Part shown: positions 37,154 to 48,837 of the stretch, piece by piece
Numbering within the stretch: the first letter of the stretch is position 1
Layout of the letters: the number at the start of each line of letters is the position of its first letter
Assembly: GCF_045866565.1 (NCBI RefSeq)
Contig: NZ_BAAFZV010000001.1
Coordinates: 868,001 to 932,000 of the forward strand
Length of the DNA: 64,000 nucleotides
DNA from: Cognatilysobacter claricitrinus
Lineage (GTDB): Bacteria > Pseudomonadota > Gammaproteobacteria > Xanthomonadales > Xanthomonadaceae
Direction: 5' to 3'
Made by a program: the position numbers and the translations under genes
Notes under the pieces: generated by a model
Databases searched by the model: none
Told to the model about the DNA's origin: nothing
Seen by the model: the letters and a program-made list of their open reading frames with translations, nothing else

Positions 37154-38059
37154 CTACTCGACCTTGGACAGCTTGAGCGCCGGCTCGAGCACGGTGAACA
37201 GCCGGCGCAGCTCGTGGCTCATCAGCGCGAAGCGGGCTTCGAGTTCGGCGCGCAGGTCCTCGCGCTCGGTGTTTTCCAGCGTGTCGACGGCACCATCGAG
37301 CAGCTTGAACTTGCGGATGACCAGGTCCTCGCCGAGCACGAAGGTCACATGGTCGTCGAGGTTGAGCGCCAGGCGCGTGACCTGCTTGCCCGACTGCAGG
37401 TGCTTGTCGATCTCGGCGTTCTTCTCCAGCTCCATGCGCTGGCACTTCACGATCGCACCCTGGTCGAGCGCGTCGCGAAGTTCGCATTCGTCGCCGAGCG
37501 ACAGGCCGTCCGGCAACGCCTCGCCTGCGACCCACCCGGTCAGGACCGAACGCGGCGCGACTTCGGCATTGAGTGGCAACGCAGGGAAGCTGCCGAGCGC
37601 GCGGCGGATCTCGCTGACCACGCTTTCGGCGGACTTCTTGCTGGACGTATCGATCGCGACGATGCCCTGCTTCATGTCGAGGATCGCGTCGGTGCGCGAC
37701 GGTCGCACGAACGCGCGCGGCAGCAGTTCGGTGATCAGCTCGTCCTTCAGGCGCTTGCGCGTGCGGCCGCCGGGGCGACGGCCTTCCTTCTGTTCGATGT
37801 CGTCGAGCTTCTTCTGCAGCATGTCGTTGACGACCGAGCCCGGCAGCAGGCGGTCTTCGCTGCCGACGGCGAGCCAGTAGGCCTCGTCGAGCATGTGCTT
37901 GAAACCTTCGGTGTCTCGGCCGAACGGGGAGACGAAACCGCGCGTGGAGAGTTCCATCGGGCCGACGGGGCGCAGCGCGCATTCGGCGAGGCCGGCGTCG
38001 AAGGCTTCGAGTTGGAGGGAGGTGGGGAAGCGGAACAGCGTTAGGTTGCGGAAGAACAT
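37154..38059 (-). CDS. rdgC: Recombination-associated protein RdgC
   Basis: Ring-shaped, sequence-independent DNA-binding protein that limits RecA activity (301 aa; E. coli 303). It starts MFFRNLTLFRFP, as the family does. Conserved parts include ALRPVGPMELSTRGFVSPFG, GSVVNDMLQKKLDDIEQKEGRRPGGRTRKRLKDELITELLPRAF and LTGWVAGEALPDGLSLGDECELRD. RLALNLDDHVTFVLGEDLVIRKFKL follows. Length and motifs leave little doubt. It is co-directional with the downstream metallohydrolase. Confidence 0.96.
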   Translation of the reverse strand: MFFRNLTLFRFPTSLQLEAFDAGLAECALRPVGPMELSTRGFVSPFGRDTEGFKHMLDEAYWLAVGSEDRLLPGSVVNDMLQKKLDDIEQKEGRRPGGRTRKRLKDELITELLPRAFVRPSRTDAILDMKQGIVAIDTSSKKSAESVVSEIRRALGSFPALPLNAEVAPRSVLTGWVAGEALPDGLSLGDECELRDALDQGAIVKCQRMELEKNAEIDKHLQSGKQVTRLALNLDDHVTFVLGEDLVIRKFKLLDGAVDTLENTEREDLRAELEARFALMSHELRRLFTVLEPALKLSKVE

Positions 38060-38357
38060 TCGTCGTGGGTCTTCTTGTTGTTCGTCGGCGCGGGTGGTCG
38101 CGCGGGTGTTTCATCGATGATTGTTCGAAAAACAAAGGCGTTTCGTTCGCTGGCGCGACCGAGTCACTTTTCTTTGCGGGCGCAAAGAAAAGTAACCAAA
38201 AGAAAGCGCCTTCCCGATCGGATCTACAGCTCGCGATCGGGGGGCATGTCGCGATCGCCACACTCGGCATCCTGCCTCGGGTGGCGACGGCGCGCGTCCT
38301 GCGCGCCGCCCTTCGGGTCTTACGGTTGGTTGGGCTTTCGCTATGAAAGCCCAAGCG
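38060..38357. repeat. Dispersed Xanthomonadaceae-type intergenic repeat with long hairpin
   Basis: This non-coding stretch holds a perfect 13-bp inverted repeat with a 2-nt spacer (arms 38166-38178 and 38181-38193; ACTTTTCTTTGCG and its complement). It is followed by CAAAAGAAAG and then a segment rich in GGCATCCTGCCTCGGGTGGCGACGG-type sequence. A second 9-bp inverted repeat (38331-38339 and 38345-38353) lies next to the ttcA stop. From memory, sequences like the first hairpin recur in many Xanthomonas and Lysobacter intergenic regions and are often mis-called as short ORFs. Any open frames here are rejected as genes. Confidence 0.65.
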
Positions 38358-39269
38358 TCATGCAGGTTGATCTTCGTCGCCGGGTGCGCTAGCGAGCCAC
38401 GCGTGCGCATCCGGCAACGGTGCATCGCCGCGCGCGCCGAGCGAGAGGAAGTCGAACAGCTTGGCGTCGCTCAACTGCGACGGGCGAATGTCGCCGAGCG
38501 CGCGTGAGATGGTTTCGATGCGGCCGGGCGACTCGCGTTCCCAAGCGTCCATCATCTTCTTGACCTGCTTGCGCTGCAGGTTTTCCTGCGAGCCGCACAG
38601 GTTGCAGGGAATGATCGGGAACTGCTTGGCCTCGGCGTAGGCGCTGATGTCGTCTTCGCGAACGTAGGCGAGTGGGCGGATCACCACGTGCTTGCCGTCG
38701 TCGCTCAAGAGCTTGGGCGGCATGCCGGAAAGCTTGGCGTGGAAGAACAGGTTGAGGAAGAACGTCGCGACGAGGTCATCGCGGTGATGGCCCAGCGCGA
38801 TCTTGGTGAAGCCTTCCTGCTCGGCGTACGTGTAGAGCGCGCCGCGACGCAGGCGCGAGCACAGCGAGCACATCGTCTTGCCCTCCGGCACGACGCGCGT
38901 CACCACCGAATACGTGTCCTGCTCGAGGATCTTGTACGGCACGCCGACTGATTCGAGATACGCCGGCAGCACGTGCTCGGGAAAGTCCGGCTGCTTCTGG
39001 TCCAGGTTCACCGCGACCAGTTCGAACTTCACCGGCGCCTTCTTCTGCAGCTGCAGAAGAATGTCGAGCATGGTGTAGCTGTCCTTGCCGCCGGACAGGC
39101 AGACCATCACCTTGTCGCCGTCCTCGATCATGCCGAAATCGGCGATCGCACGGCCGACCTGGTGGCGCAGGCGCTTGGCGAGTTTGTTGGCCTCGTGCTG
39201 TGCGCGCCGCGCACGTGGCGGCAGCGGTTCGGACAGCGGGATGACAGGCAATGGCGCGACGGTGCTCAT
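38358..39269 (-). CDS. ttcA: tRNA 2-thiocytidine(32) synthetase TtcA
   Basis: Iron-sulfur ATP pyrophosphatase that thiolates C32 in some tRNAs (303 aa; E. coli 311). The PP-loop motif SGGKDS lies at residues 59-64. The two CxxC pairs that hold the [4Fe-4S] cluster are present, CSLC (134, 137) and CNLC (222, 225), together with GHHRDD near 160-165, all typical of the TtcA branch. Either of two Met codons nine bases apart may be the start; I use 39269 (MSTVAPLPV). It is divergent from the small YdcH-like gene. Confidence 0.94.
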   Translation of the reverse strand: MSTVAPLPVIPLSEPLPPRARRAQHEANKLAKRLRHQVGRAIADFGMIEDGDKVMVCLSGGKDSYTMLDILLQLQKKAPVKFELVAVNLDQKQPDFPEHVLPAYLESVGVPYKILEQDTYSVVTRVVPEGKTMCSLCSRLRRGALYTYAEQEGFTKIALGHHRDDLVATFFLNLFFHAKLSGMPPKLLSDDGKHVVIRPLAYVREDDISAYAEAKQFPIIPCNLCGSQENLQRKQVKKMMDAWERESPGRIETISRALGDIRPSQLSDAKLFDFLSLGARGDAPLPDAHAWLASAPGDEDQPA

Positions 39270-39368
39270 GCGCGCCATTCTACGGCGCCCCCGTCGCACG
39301 GCCTGGCGGCACATCGGGCGGGCGGCCGCGCTCGCCGCCTGTCACGCCTGCACGCTAAGCTGCCCCGC

Positions 39369-39578
39369 ATGAACGACGGTCGCAGCCCCGCCGACATCGC
39401 CCGCCAACTCGCCGACCTGCGCGAGCAGCATCGCGACCTCGACCTCGCCATCGAAGGCCTCTGGCACGCGCCGGTGCGCGACGAACTCGCGATCACCCGG
39501 CTCAAGAAGCGCAAGCTGCAGCTCAAGGACAGCATTTCGCGGCTGGAGTCGTCGCTGATTCCGGACGAGCCGGCGTGA
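39369..39578 (+). CDS. Small DUF465/YdcH-like coiled-coil protein
   Basis: A 69-aa helical protein matching the DUF465 (YdcH) pattern: an N-terminal helix IARQLADLREQHRDLDLAIEGL, a loop with the Pro-Val after Trp-His-Ala, then ITRLKKRKLQLKDSISRLESSL. The 'H-x-x-LD-x-x-I' and 'LKK-K-LKD-I' patterns are typical of the family. Function unknown; members are small cytoplasmic coiled coils. A TAAGCT -10-like hexamer ends nine bases before the ATG, so the message could be leaderless or nearly so. Confidence 0.8.
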   Translation: MNDGRSPADIARQLADLREQHRDLDLAIEGLWHAPVRDELAITRLKKRKLQLKDSISRLESSLIPDEPA

Positions 39579-39590
39579 TCGAAGCCAGCC

Positions 39591-42320
39591 TCAGGCCGGC
39601 TTCGCCACCGCCTCGGGGCTGACCTTCTCGATCGAATGCCGCAGTTCGCGGCCGAGGATGAACTTCGCGTCCTTCGCCCACGTATCGAGGCGTTCGTCGA
39701 AGGTGAGCTTGCCGTTCTCGTCGGCCCACACCATGCGCAATTCGCGCAGCTTGGAAATGAAGCCGCGGAACAATGATTTGTCGAAGAACTCGGGCGCGGC
39801 CGGTGCATACAGCAGCGACAGGCGCTGCGCGGCGAGGTGGCAGAGCGTTTCGAGTTCGCCCGCGCTGAGCGTGCCGGGGCCGTTCTTCACCAGTACGCTG
39901 ATCGCGATGTAATACCGCTCGAACGCCTGCTGCAGCGAGTGGCCGATCGCGCGAAGACGGAACACCTCGTCCGACTGGCTGGCGTTGCGCGACAGCTGCT
40001 CGCCGTCCTCGTCGCCCTCGCGCTTGCGCAGCAGCCCTTCAGCGTCGAACACGTCGACAGTCGCGCGCAGGCGTTCGGCGAACTCATCCTCGCTCCACGG
40101 CAGGAACAGCTCGGCCTGCAGGAACGGATAGACGCTGCGACCCAGGCGCAGGATCGACGACAGGTTCATGCGGCGGTTGTGCTGGAAGCAGCACGCCACC
40201 CACGCCGCCGCGGTGAACAGGTGCAGCACGTTGTTGCGGAAATAGCTGAGCAGGACCGCCTTTTCTTCGTCCACTTCGAGCACGTCGCCGAGCGGATGTT
40301 TCACCCGCACCAGCACGTTGATCTCCTCACCGTGCGCGATGATTTCCTCCGGCGTATGCGGGGTGACGGTGACGCGGTCGGAATACGGCAGCTGCGACAA
40401 CAGCTTCTTGCTCAGCGCGATCTGCTCGAGCAGGTCGGCCTCGCTCATCGCATGCTTGGGCGTGGACAGCAGCGCGAGCGCCAGCAGGTTGATCGGATTG
40501 ACGTCGGCCGCGCGGTTGACGTTGACCTGGATGCGCTCGGCAAGCACGTCGACCGTGGTCGCGAGCCAAGCGGGTTTGGCGTCTTCCGACAGCGGCGAAC
40601 CGTCCCAGTCCGGCGCCTGTTCTGCGAGCACGTCGGCGAGGCGGATCGGCTCGCCGAAGTTCACCACCACCTGGCCATAGTTGCTGCCGAGCACCTTGGG
40701 GATACCCATCAGCAGCTGCCAGATGGATTCCTTTTCCTTCGGCTTGCCCGACAGCTCGTCGAGGTAGCTGCGGCCTTCCATCAGCTTTTCGTAACCGATG
40801 TAGACCGGCTGGAACATCACCGGACGCGTCGGCGCGCGCAGGTAGGCGCGCAGCGTCATCGCGATCATGCCGCCCTTGGGCTGCAGCAGCCGGCCCGTGC
40901 GTGAGCGCCCGCCTTCGATGAAGTATTCGATCGAATAACCGCCCGCCACGAGCTGAGCGAGGTATTCGGAGAACACCGCCGAATACAGCGCGCTGCCGCG
41001 GATGGAGCGTCGCAGGAAGAACGCGCCGCCCTTTCGCAGCAGCGTGCCGACCACCGGAAGATTGAGGTTGACGCCCGCGGCGATGTGCGGCGGCACGATG
41101 CCGCGCGTGTACAGCAGGTAGCTGATCAGCAGGTAGTCCATGTGGCTGCGGTGGCAGGGCACATAGATGACTTCATGGCCGGGCGCGTCTTCTTTCACCC
41201 GGTCCAGGTGATGCACCAGCACGCCGCGATAGATGCGGTTCCACACCGGCGCCAGCAGGAAGCTCACCGAACGCACGACCGGATGCGAATAGTCGGCGGC
41301 GATTTCGTACGCCAGTGCGTGCGCCTTCTTCCACGCCTCGGCGATGTCGGTGTTGTCGCGGCGCGCCTGGTCGGCGATCGCGTCCATCACGTTCGGCGCC
41401 GTCAGCACGCGGTCGACCAGCAGTCGGCGCGTCGACAGATCCGGGCCGATCACCGCGGTGCGGATGCGACGGAAGTGCGCGCGCAGCACGCGCGAAAGCT
41501 TGCGCACCGTGCGTTCCGGCGGCAGGCCCTCGTCGACGATGGCGCGCAGCGACACCGGCGGTGCGAAGCGGACGTAGGTCTCGCGGCCGTTGAGCGCAAT
41601 CGACAGCAGGCGGCGGAAGCGGCCGACCAGCTGCCAGTTTTCCGAGAACAGCACAGAGAACCAGCCCGTCGTCTTCTCCGGTGCGCGGCCGACGAAGATC
41701 GACACCGGGACCAGCTGCACGTCGAGTGACGGATCGGTGCGATGCGCTTCGATCAGGCGCGCCAGCGATTCCGAATGCGACTTGCCGTTCGGGACCTGCG
41801 GCCGTTCGAGCACGCCGGGGATGTTCGGGATCGGCGCGAGCGGGCCGACGTTGCGGCGCGACAGGGCGACGTAGGCGCGACCGCGACCGGTCGCATCGCC
41901 GGGCAGCGGCGTCAGCGGCGACGGCAGGCCGACTTCGCGGCAGGCGGCGTCGAGGATCAATGCGTTCGACAGGCCGTAGTCCTCGAGCACGTAGCAGACC
42001 GGTCGGCCGTTCCAGTCGGGCACGTGTTCGACCGGCGAGGTCGGCTCGATCTTGAGTGCGACCCACGGCGCCATCACGCGCTCGAGCACGCGCGCCCACA
42101 ACGGGCGAGATGGCGTGCGCGACGGACGCGGCGGTGGCGGGGAGCGGCCGGCGCCCGGCATGGGGAGGTCGGGCTGGTCGGGATCGATCACGCGGGCGGG
42201 CTCGCTGTCAGCCGTGGTGTGGGCCGGCTCGGGCGATGCGGCGGGCGGCGTGTCGTCGCCGTGCGCGGGCGGCTGGGCGTCCGGGAACGGCAGGGGCGTC
42301 TGTTGGGCCATCGCCGGCAT
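39591..42320 (-). CDS. plsB: Glycerol-3-phosphate 1-O-acyltransferase PlsB
   Basis: Inner-membrane-associated enzyme that puts the first acyl chain on glycerol-3-phosphate in phospholipid synthesis (909 aa; E. coli 807). The acyltransferase core has HRSHMDYLL (HX4D motif, block I), followed by GAFFLRRSIRGSALYSAVFSEYL (block II). FIEGGRSRTGRLLQPKGGM is block III and PVYIGYEKLMEG block IV, all in order. It carries an N-terminal extension of about 70 residues rich in Pro and Thr (PEPAHTTADSEPARV, SPPPPRPSRTPSRPLW) beyond the usual start. A second Met three codons in is equally possible as start; neither has a strong Shine-Dalgarno. Confidence 0.95.
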   Translation of the reverse strand: MPAMAQQTPLPFPDAQPPAHGDDTPPAASPEPAHTTADSEPARVIDPDQPDLPMPGAGRSPPPPRPSRTPSRPLWARVLERVMAPWVALKIEPTSPVEHVPDWNGRPVCYVLEDYGLSNALILDAACREVGLPSPLTPLPGDATGRGRAYVALSRRNVGPLAPIPNIPGVLERPQVPNGKSHSESLARLIEAHRTDPSLDVQLVPVSIFVGRAPEKTTGWFSVLFSENWQLVGRFRRLLSIALNGRETYVRFAPPVSLRAIVDEGLPPERTVRKLSRVLRAHFRRIRTAVIGPDLSTRRLLVDRVLTAPNVMDAIADQARRDNTDIAEAWKKAHALAYEIAADYSHPVVRSVSFLLAPVWNRIYRGVLVHHLDRVKEDAPGHEVIYVPCHRSHMDYLLISYLLYTRGIVPPHIAAGVNLNLPVVGTLLRKGGAFFLRRSIRGSALYSAVFSEYLAQLVAGGYSIEYFIEGGRSRTGRLLQPKGGMIAMTLRAYLRAPTRPVMFQPVYIGYEKLMEGRSYLDELSGKPKEKESIWQLLMGIPKVLGSNYGQVVVNFGEPIRLADVLAEQAPDWDGSPLSEDAKPAWLATTVDVLAERIQVNVNRAADVNPINLLALALLSTPKHAMSEADLLEQIALSKKLLSQLPYSDRVTVTPHTPEEIIAHGEEINVLVRVKHPLGDVLEVDEEKAVLLSYFRNNVLHLFTAAAWVACCFQHNRRMNLSSILRLGRSVYPFLQAELFLPWSEDEFAERLRATVDVFDAEGLLRKREGDEDGEQLSRNASQSDEVFRLRAIGHSLQQAFERYYIAISVLVKNGPGTLSAGELETLCHLAAQRLSLLYAPAAPEFFDKSLFRGFISKLRELRMVWADENGKLTFDERLDTWAKDAKFILGRELRHSIEKVSPEAVAKPA

Positions 42321-42411
42321 TATGCCGAAGCGCGTTCATCTGCCCGGGAAGGCGGCGTGACCGGCGTCGGCGACCGGCCGGGTTCGTGAAGCAGCGCCCG
42401 GATCGCCCAAG

Positions 42412-42435
42412 AAAAAAGGAGGCCCTGAGGCCTCC
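42412..42435 (-). terminator. Intrinsic terminator of rep
   Basis: Seven-base arms (42418-42424 and 42429-42435) with loop CTGA are followed on the minus strand by six Ts (A-run 42412-42417). It lies about 135 bp after the rep stop and before plsB. Confidence 0.85.
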
Positions 42436-42570
42436 CCGAAAATCCGGCCGAAACCGGCGGGACAAACAACGATTCTGGACAGTGCCGGTCGAACCGGACG
42501 TGACCAGCTTAATAAAGCGTTATTCCGAAAGCAATACCTGCAGAGATGACGATAAGTTATTGATCTGTCG

Positions 42571-44559
42571 TCAACCTTCCAGCAGGGCGCGGATCGCCGC
42601 GAAGCCGGCGTCGGCACGGGCCTTTTTGTTTTCCGCGTCCGCGACCGGATCGGCGCCGTCGCGCTGCAGCTCCGTCACCGGCAACTCGTCGAGGAAGCGG
42701 CTCGGTTTCAGCCGCAGTACCTCGCCCCAGCGCTGCGCCATCTTCGAGTAGGACAGCCAGAGCCGTTCCTTCGCGCGGGTGATGCCGACGTAGAGCAGGC
42801 GGCGCTCTTCGTCGAGGCGGCCCTCTTCCAGGCTGGCCTCGTGCGGCAGCGTGCCGTCCTCCATGCCGACGATGAAGACGTAGCGGAACTCCAGGCCCTT
42901 GGCCGCGTGCAGGCTCATCATGCGGACCTGGTTGCCGGCATCGCCCTTGTCGGCATGCGAGAGCAGCGCGAGCTGCGCGGCGAGCTCGCCCGGCCCGGCG
43001 TTGCGCGCACCTTCGAACCAGCCGGCAAGTTCGTCGATGTTGGCCTTGCGACGCTGGTATGACGCCTCGTCCTTGCACTGCGCGCGCACCGATGCGAGCA
43101 GGCCGCTGCGTTCGGCGACTTCGCCGACGAGTTCCGCGGGCGTCGCGTGCTGCGACTTCGCGCGCAGCTGGCGCACGAGGTTGGAGAACGCATCGAGTGC
43201 GTTCGCCGCGCGCGGCGGCAACTGCTTCAACGCGCCGACGTTCTCGATCGCGCGCGCCATCGGCATGTGCGCATGGCCCGCCAGCTCGGCGAGCTTGGCG
43301 AGCTTGGCGAGCGTGCCTGCGCCGACTTCGCGCTTGGGCGCCTGCACGGCGCGCAGGAAGGCGGCGTCGTCATCCGGATTGGCGAGCAGGCGCAGCCAGC
43401 TCAGCACGTCCTTCACTTCGCCGCGGTCGAGGAAGGCCGTGCCGCCCGACACGTGGTACGGCACGCGCATCAGCTGCAGTGCCTTTTCCAGCGGCCGGCT
43501 CTGGAAATTGCCGCGGAACAGGATGCAGAAGTCGCTCCACGGCGCGCGCGTCGAGGCATTGATGAACTGGATCTCCGCGGCGATGCGTTCGGCCTCGTGC
43601 GCGGCCTCGCGGCATTCCCAGATGCGGATGCGTTCGCCGTCGGCCTGGTCGGACCACAGCGTCTTCGGGTGCTCGTGCGGGTTGTTCGCGATCAGCGCGT
43701 TCGCGGTGCGCAGCACGCGGTTGCTGCAGCGGTAGTTCTGCTCGAGTTTGACGATGCGCAGCGTCGGGTAATCCTTGCCGAGCTGCAGCAGGTTGTCGGG
43801 GTTCGCGCCGCGCCACGCATAGATCGACTGGTCGTCGTCGCCCACGCAGGTGAAAAGCCCGCGCGGGCCGGCCAGGCACTTGAGCAGGCGGTACTGCGCG
43901 TCGTTGGTGTCCTGGCATTCGTCGACGAGCAGGTAGCCGATGCGCTCGCGCCACGCGAGGCACATGTCCTCGTCGGCTTCGAGCAGTTGCACGGGCAGGC
44001 GGATCAGGTCGTCGAAATCGACCGCGTTGAAGCTGGCCAGCCGCGCCTGGTAGAGCTCGTAGATCGTCGCGGCCTCCACTTCGCGCGGGCTGCGCGCCTC
44101 GCGCATGGCGTCTTCGGGCGAGAGGCCGGCGTTCTTCGCGCGCGAGATCAGGTTGCGCACGGCGTCGATCACGTCGGGCTTGCTGCCGGCGGTCAGCAGA
44201 TCCTTGATCTGCGCGGTCGAATCATCGGAATCGAAGATCGAAAAGCCGCGGCGCAGGCCCGCCTTCGCATGCTCGATCTGCAGGAACTTGAGCCCGAGCG
44301 CGTGGAACGTGCAGATGGTCAGGCCTTCCGCGGCGTCGCCCTTGATGCGCTTGGCGACGCGCTCGCGCATTTCCTTCGCGGCCTTGTTGGTGAACGTGAT
44401 CGCCGCGATGCGCTTGGCCGGCATGCGGTTCGACGCGATCAGGTGCGCGATCTTCTCGACGATGACGCGCGTCTTGCCCGAGCCTGCGCCGGCGAGCACG
44501 AGAAGGGGGCCGTCGCAATGCTCGACGGCGGCGCGTTGCTGGGGATTGAGGCCGTGCAT
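42571..44559 (-). CDS. rep: ATP-dependent DNA helicase Rep
   Basis: Superfamily 1A 3'-5' DNA helicase (662 aa; E. coli Rep 673) that helps replication forks pass obstacles. It begins MHGLNPQQRAAVEHCDGPLLVLAGAGSGKTRVIVEKIAHLI (motifs Q and I). DECQDTNDAQY (motif II) and GDDDQSIYAWRGA (motif III) follow, as do LEQNYRCSNRVL (motif IV), VRMMSLHAAKGLEFRYVFIVGMEDG (motif V) and LLYVGITRAKERLWLSY (motif VI). The resemblance is closer to Rep than to UvrD, judging from the N-terminus. The ATG at 44559 has an AGGTGG seven bases upstream and is preferred to a GTG three codons earlier. Confidence 0.94.
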   Translation of the reverse strand: MHGLNPQQRAAVEHCDGPLLVLAGAGSGKTRVIVEKIAHLIASNRMPAKRIAAITFTNKAAKEMRERVAKRIKGDAAEGLTICTFHALGLKFLQIEHAKAGLRRGFSIFDSDDSTAQIKDLLTAGSKPDVIDAVRNLISRAKNAGLSPEDAMREARSPREVEAATIYELYQARLASFNAVDFDDLIRLPVQLLEADEDMCLAWRERIGYLLVDECQDTNDAQYRLLKCLAGPRGLFTCVGDDDQSIYAWRGANPDNLLQLGKDYPTLRIVKLEQNYRCSNRVLRTANALIANNPHEHPKTLWSDQADGERIRIWECREAAHEAERIAAEIQFINASTRAPWSDFCILFRGNFQSRPLEKALQLMRVPYHVSGGTAFLDRGEVKDVLSWLRLLANPDDDAAFLRAVQAPKREVGAGTLAKLAKLAELAGHAHMPMARAIENVGALKQLPPRAANALDAFSNLVRQLRAKSQHATPAELVGEVAERSGLLASVRAQCKDEASYQRRKANIDELAGWFEGARNAGPGELAAQLALLSHADKGDAGNQVRMMSLHAAKGLEFRYVFIVGMEDGTLPHEASLEEGRLDEERRLLYVGITRAKERLWLSYSKMAQRWGEVLRLKPSRFLDELPVTELQRDGADPVADAENKKARADAGFAAIRALLEG

Positions 44560-44659
44560 CGGGTCCACCTGCGGGCCGCGTATTGTGCCCGACCGCGACG
44601 GTGCGGCCTGAACGCGGTCAGGCGTGCGAGGCGGCGCATGGAGCGCCTAAACTGGCGCC

Positions 44660-45289
44660 ATGGCGAAGCTGTATTTCTACTACTCCGCGATGAACGCGGG
44701 TAAGACCACCACGCTGCTGCAATCGGCGCACAACTACGCCGAGCGCGGCATGCGCACGTTCATCCTGACGCCGGCGCTGGACCATCGCGCCGGGCGCGGC
44801 GTGGTGGCGTCGCGGATCGGGCTGTCGTCGCAGGCGGTCGCGTTTTCGCGTGACGACGATCTCGATCGCTGCATCCGCGCCGACATCGACGCGCACGGCC
44901 AGTTGCATTGCGTGCTCGTCGACGAGGCGCAGTTCCTCACCAGGGCGCAGGTCTGGCAGCTCACCGAAGTGGTCGACCAGTTGCGCATTCCGGTGCTGTG
45001 TTACGGGCTGCGCACGGATTTCCGTGGCGAGCTGTTCGAGGGCAGCCAGTACCTGCTGGCGTGGGCCGACGAGATCGACGAGATCAAGACGATCTGCCAC
45101 ACCGGCAAGAAGGCGACGATGACCGTGCGCGTCGACGAGCACGGGCGCGCCGTGCAGGACGGCCCGCAGGTGGAGATCGGCGGCAACGAACGCTACGTGT
45201 CGGTGTCGCGCGCGCAGTTCAAGACGGTGATGCGCGGCGAAGGCACGATCGAACCGATGCAGGTACCGTTCGCGTTCGAACGGACGTAA
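44660..45289 (+). CDS. tdk: Thymidine kinase (type II)
   Basis: Phosphorylates thymidine for salvage (209 aa; cytoplasmic tetramer in relatives). Walker A is MNAGKTTTLLQ (near residues 11-21) and the second acidic motif is VLVDEAQFL. The lasso/base-binding part is CYGLRTDFRGELFEGS, and the C-terminal loop is EIGGNERYVSVSRAQF. Odd: of the four zinc ligands in the usual C-x-x-C...C-x-x-H arrangement, only the first Cys (TICHTG) seems kept; the others are replaced (SVSRAQF in place of SVCRKHY). A TAAACT -10-like hexamer ends seven bases before the ATG, suggesting a leaderless mRNA. Confidence 0.94.
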   Translation: MAKLYFYYSAMNAGKTTTLLQSAHNYAERGMRTFILTPALDHRAGRGVVASRIGLSSQAVAFSRDDDLDRCIRADIDAHGQLHCVLVDEAQFLTRAQVWQLTEVVDQLRIPVLCYGLRTDFRGELFEGSQYLLAWADEIDEIKTICHTGKKATMTVRVDEHGRAVQDGPQVEIGGNERYVSVSRAQFKTVMRGEGTIEPMQVPFAFERT

Positions 45290-45296
45290 CCGCGCG

Positions 45297-48146
<2,850 letters not shown>

Positions 48147-48171
48147 GGTTCAGCGACCGCGCACGCGAGGC

Positions 48172-48747
48172 TCAGGCCGCCTGCTCGTCGCCTTCCAGGC
48201 TCGCGAGCAGGAACAGGCGCGCCTTCTGCCAGTCGCGACGGATCGAACGCTCCGAACGATCCTGCAGCGCGGCGATCTCGAGCTCGGACAGGCCGCCGAA
48301 GTAGCGCAGCTCGACCACCTGCGCCAGGCGCGGATCGACCGCGGCGAGCTTGTCGAGCGCGCCGTCGAGCGCGAGCAGGTCTTCGTCGAGGCGGATCGCG
48401 CCTTCGCCGTCTTCGGGAATCGAGGTGACGCGCTCCATGTCGCCGCCGCGCTTCTGCGCGAGGCGCTGGCGCACGTGGTCGACCACGACGCTGCGCATCG
48501 CGGTGGCGGCGTAGGCGAAGAAATGCGCACGGTCGCCGAACTGCGCGCCGTGGCTGCCGATGAGCTTGAGGTAGGCCTCGTGGACCAGCGCGGTCGCGTC
48601 GAGCGTCTGCTCCTGCTGGCCGGCGAGCTGGCGGCGCGCCATGGCGTGCAGCTCGTCATAGAGGGTGCCGAGCACGCGGTCGAGCGCCTCGCGGTTGCCA
48701 TCGCGCGCGGCGTCCAGCCAGTTCGTGATGTCCGCTGCGTCGGTCAT
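48172..48747 (-). CDS. ECF-type RNA polymerase sigma factor (kinase-associated group)
   Basis: Sigma-70-family factor of 191 aa with regions 2 and 4 only. Region 2 contains ATALVHEAYLKLIGSHGAQFGDRAHFFAYAATAMRSVVVDHVRQRLAQKR. Region 4 contains LAQVVELRYFGGLSELEIAALQDRSERSIRRDWQKARLFL. The pattern is that of the TIGR02999 / ECF43-like group, which commonly sits beside Ser/Thr kinase genes, as here. No anti-sigma gene is adjacent, so control may be by phosphorylation (inference). The ATG at 48747 is chosen because GGAGG lies eight bases upstream. Confidence 0.9.
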   Translation of the reverse strand: MTDAADITNWLDAARDGNREALDRVLGTLYDELHAMARRQLAGQQEQTLDATALVHEAYLKLIGSHGAQFGDRAHFFAYAATAMRSVVVDHVRQRLAQKRGGDMERVTSIPEDGEGAIRLDEDLLALDGALDKLAAVDPRLAQVVELRYFGGLSELEIAALQDRSERSIRRDWQKARLFLLASLEGDEQAA

Positions 48748-48837
48748 CGGCGCGTCCTCCAAGCGGGACTATACGCCGGCCGACGGGTCCGGCTCTGGGC
48801 CGGAAGGCATGGGAGGCGCGTTACGGTGGATCGGCGG

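Noticed and set aside
38065..38425. Short ORFs in the rdgC-ttcA gap
   Set aside because: They translate the dispersed inverted repeat (FWLLFF-type products) and have no ribosome-binding site.
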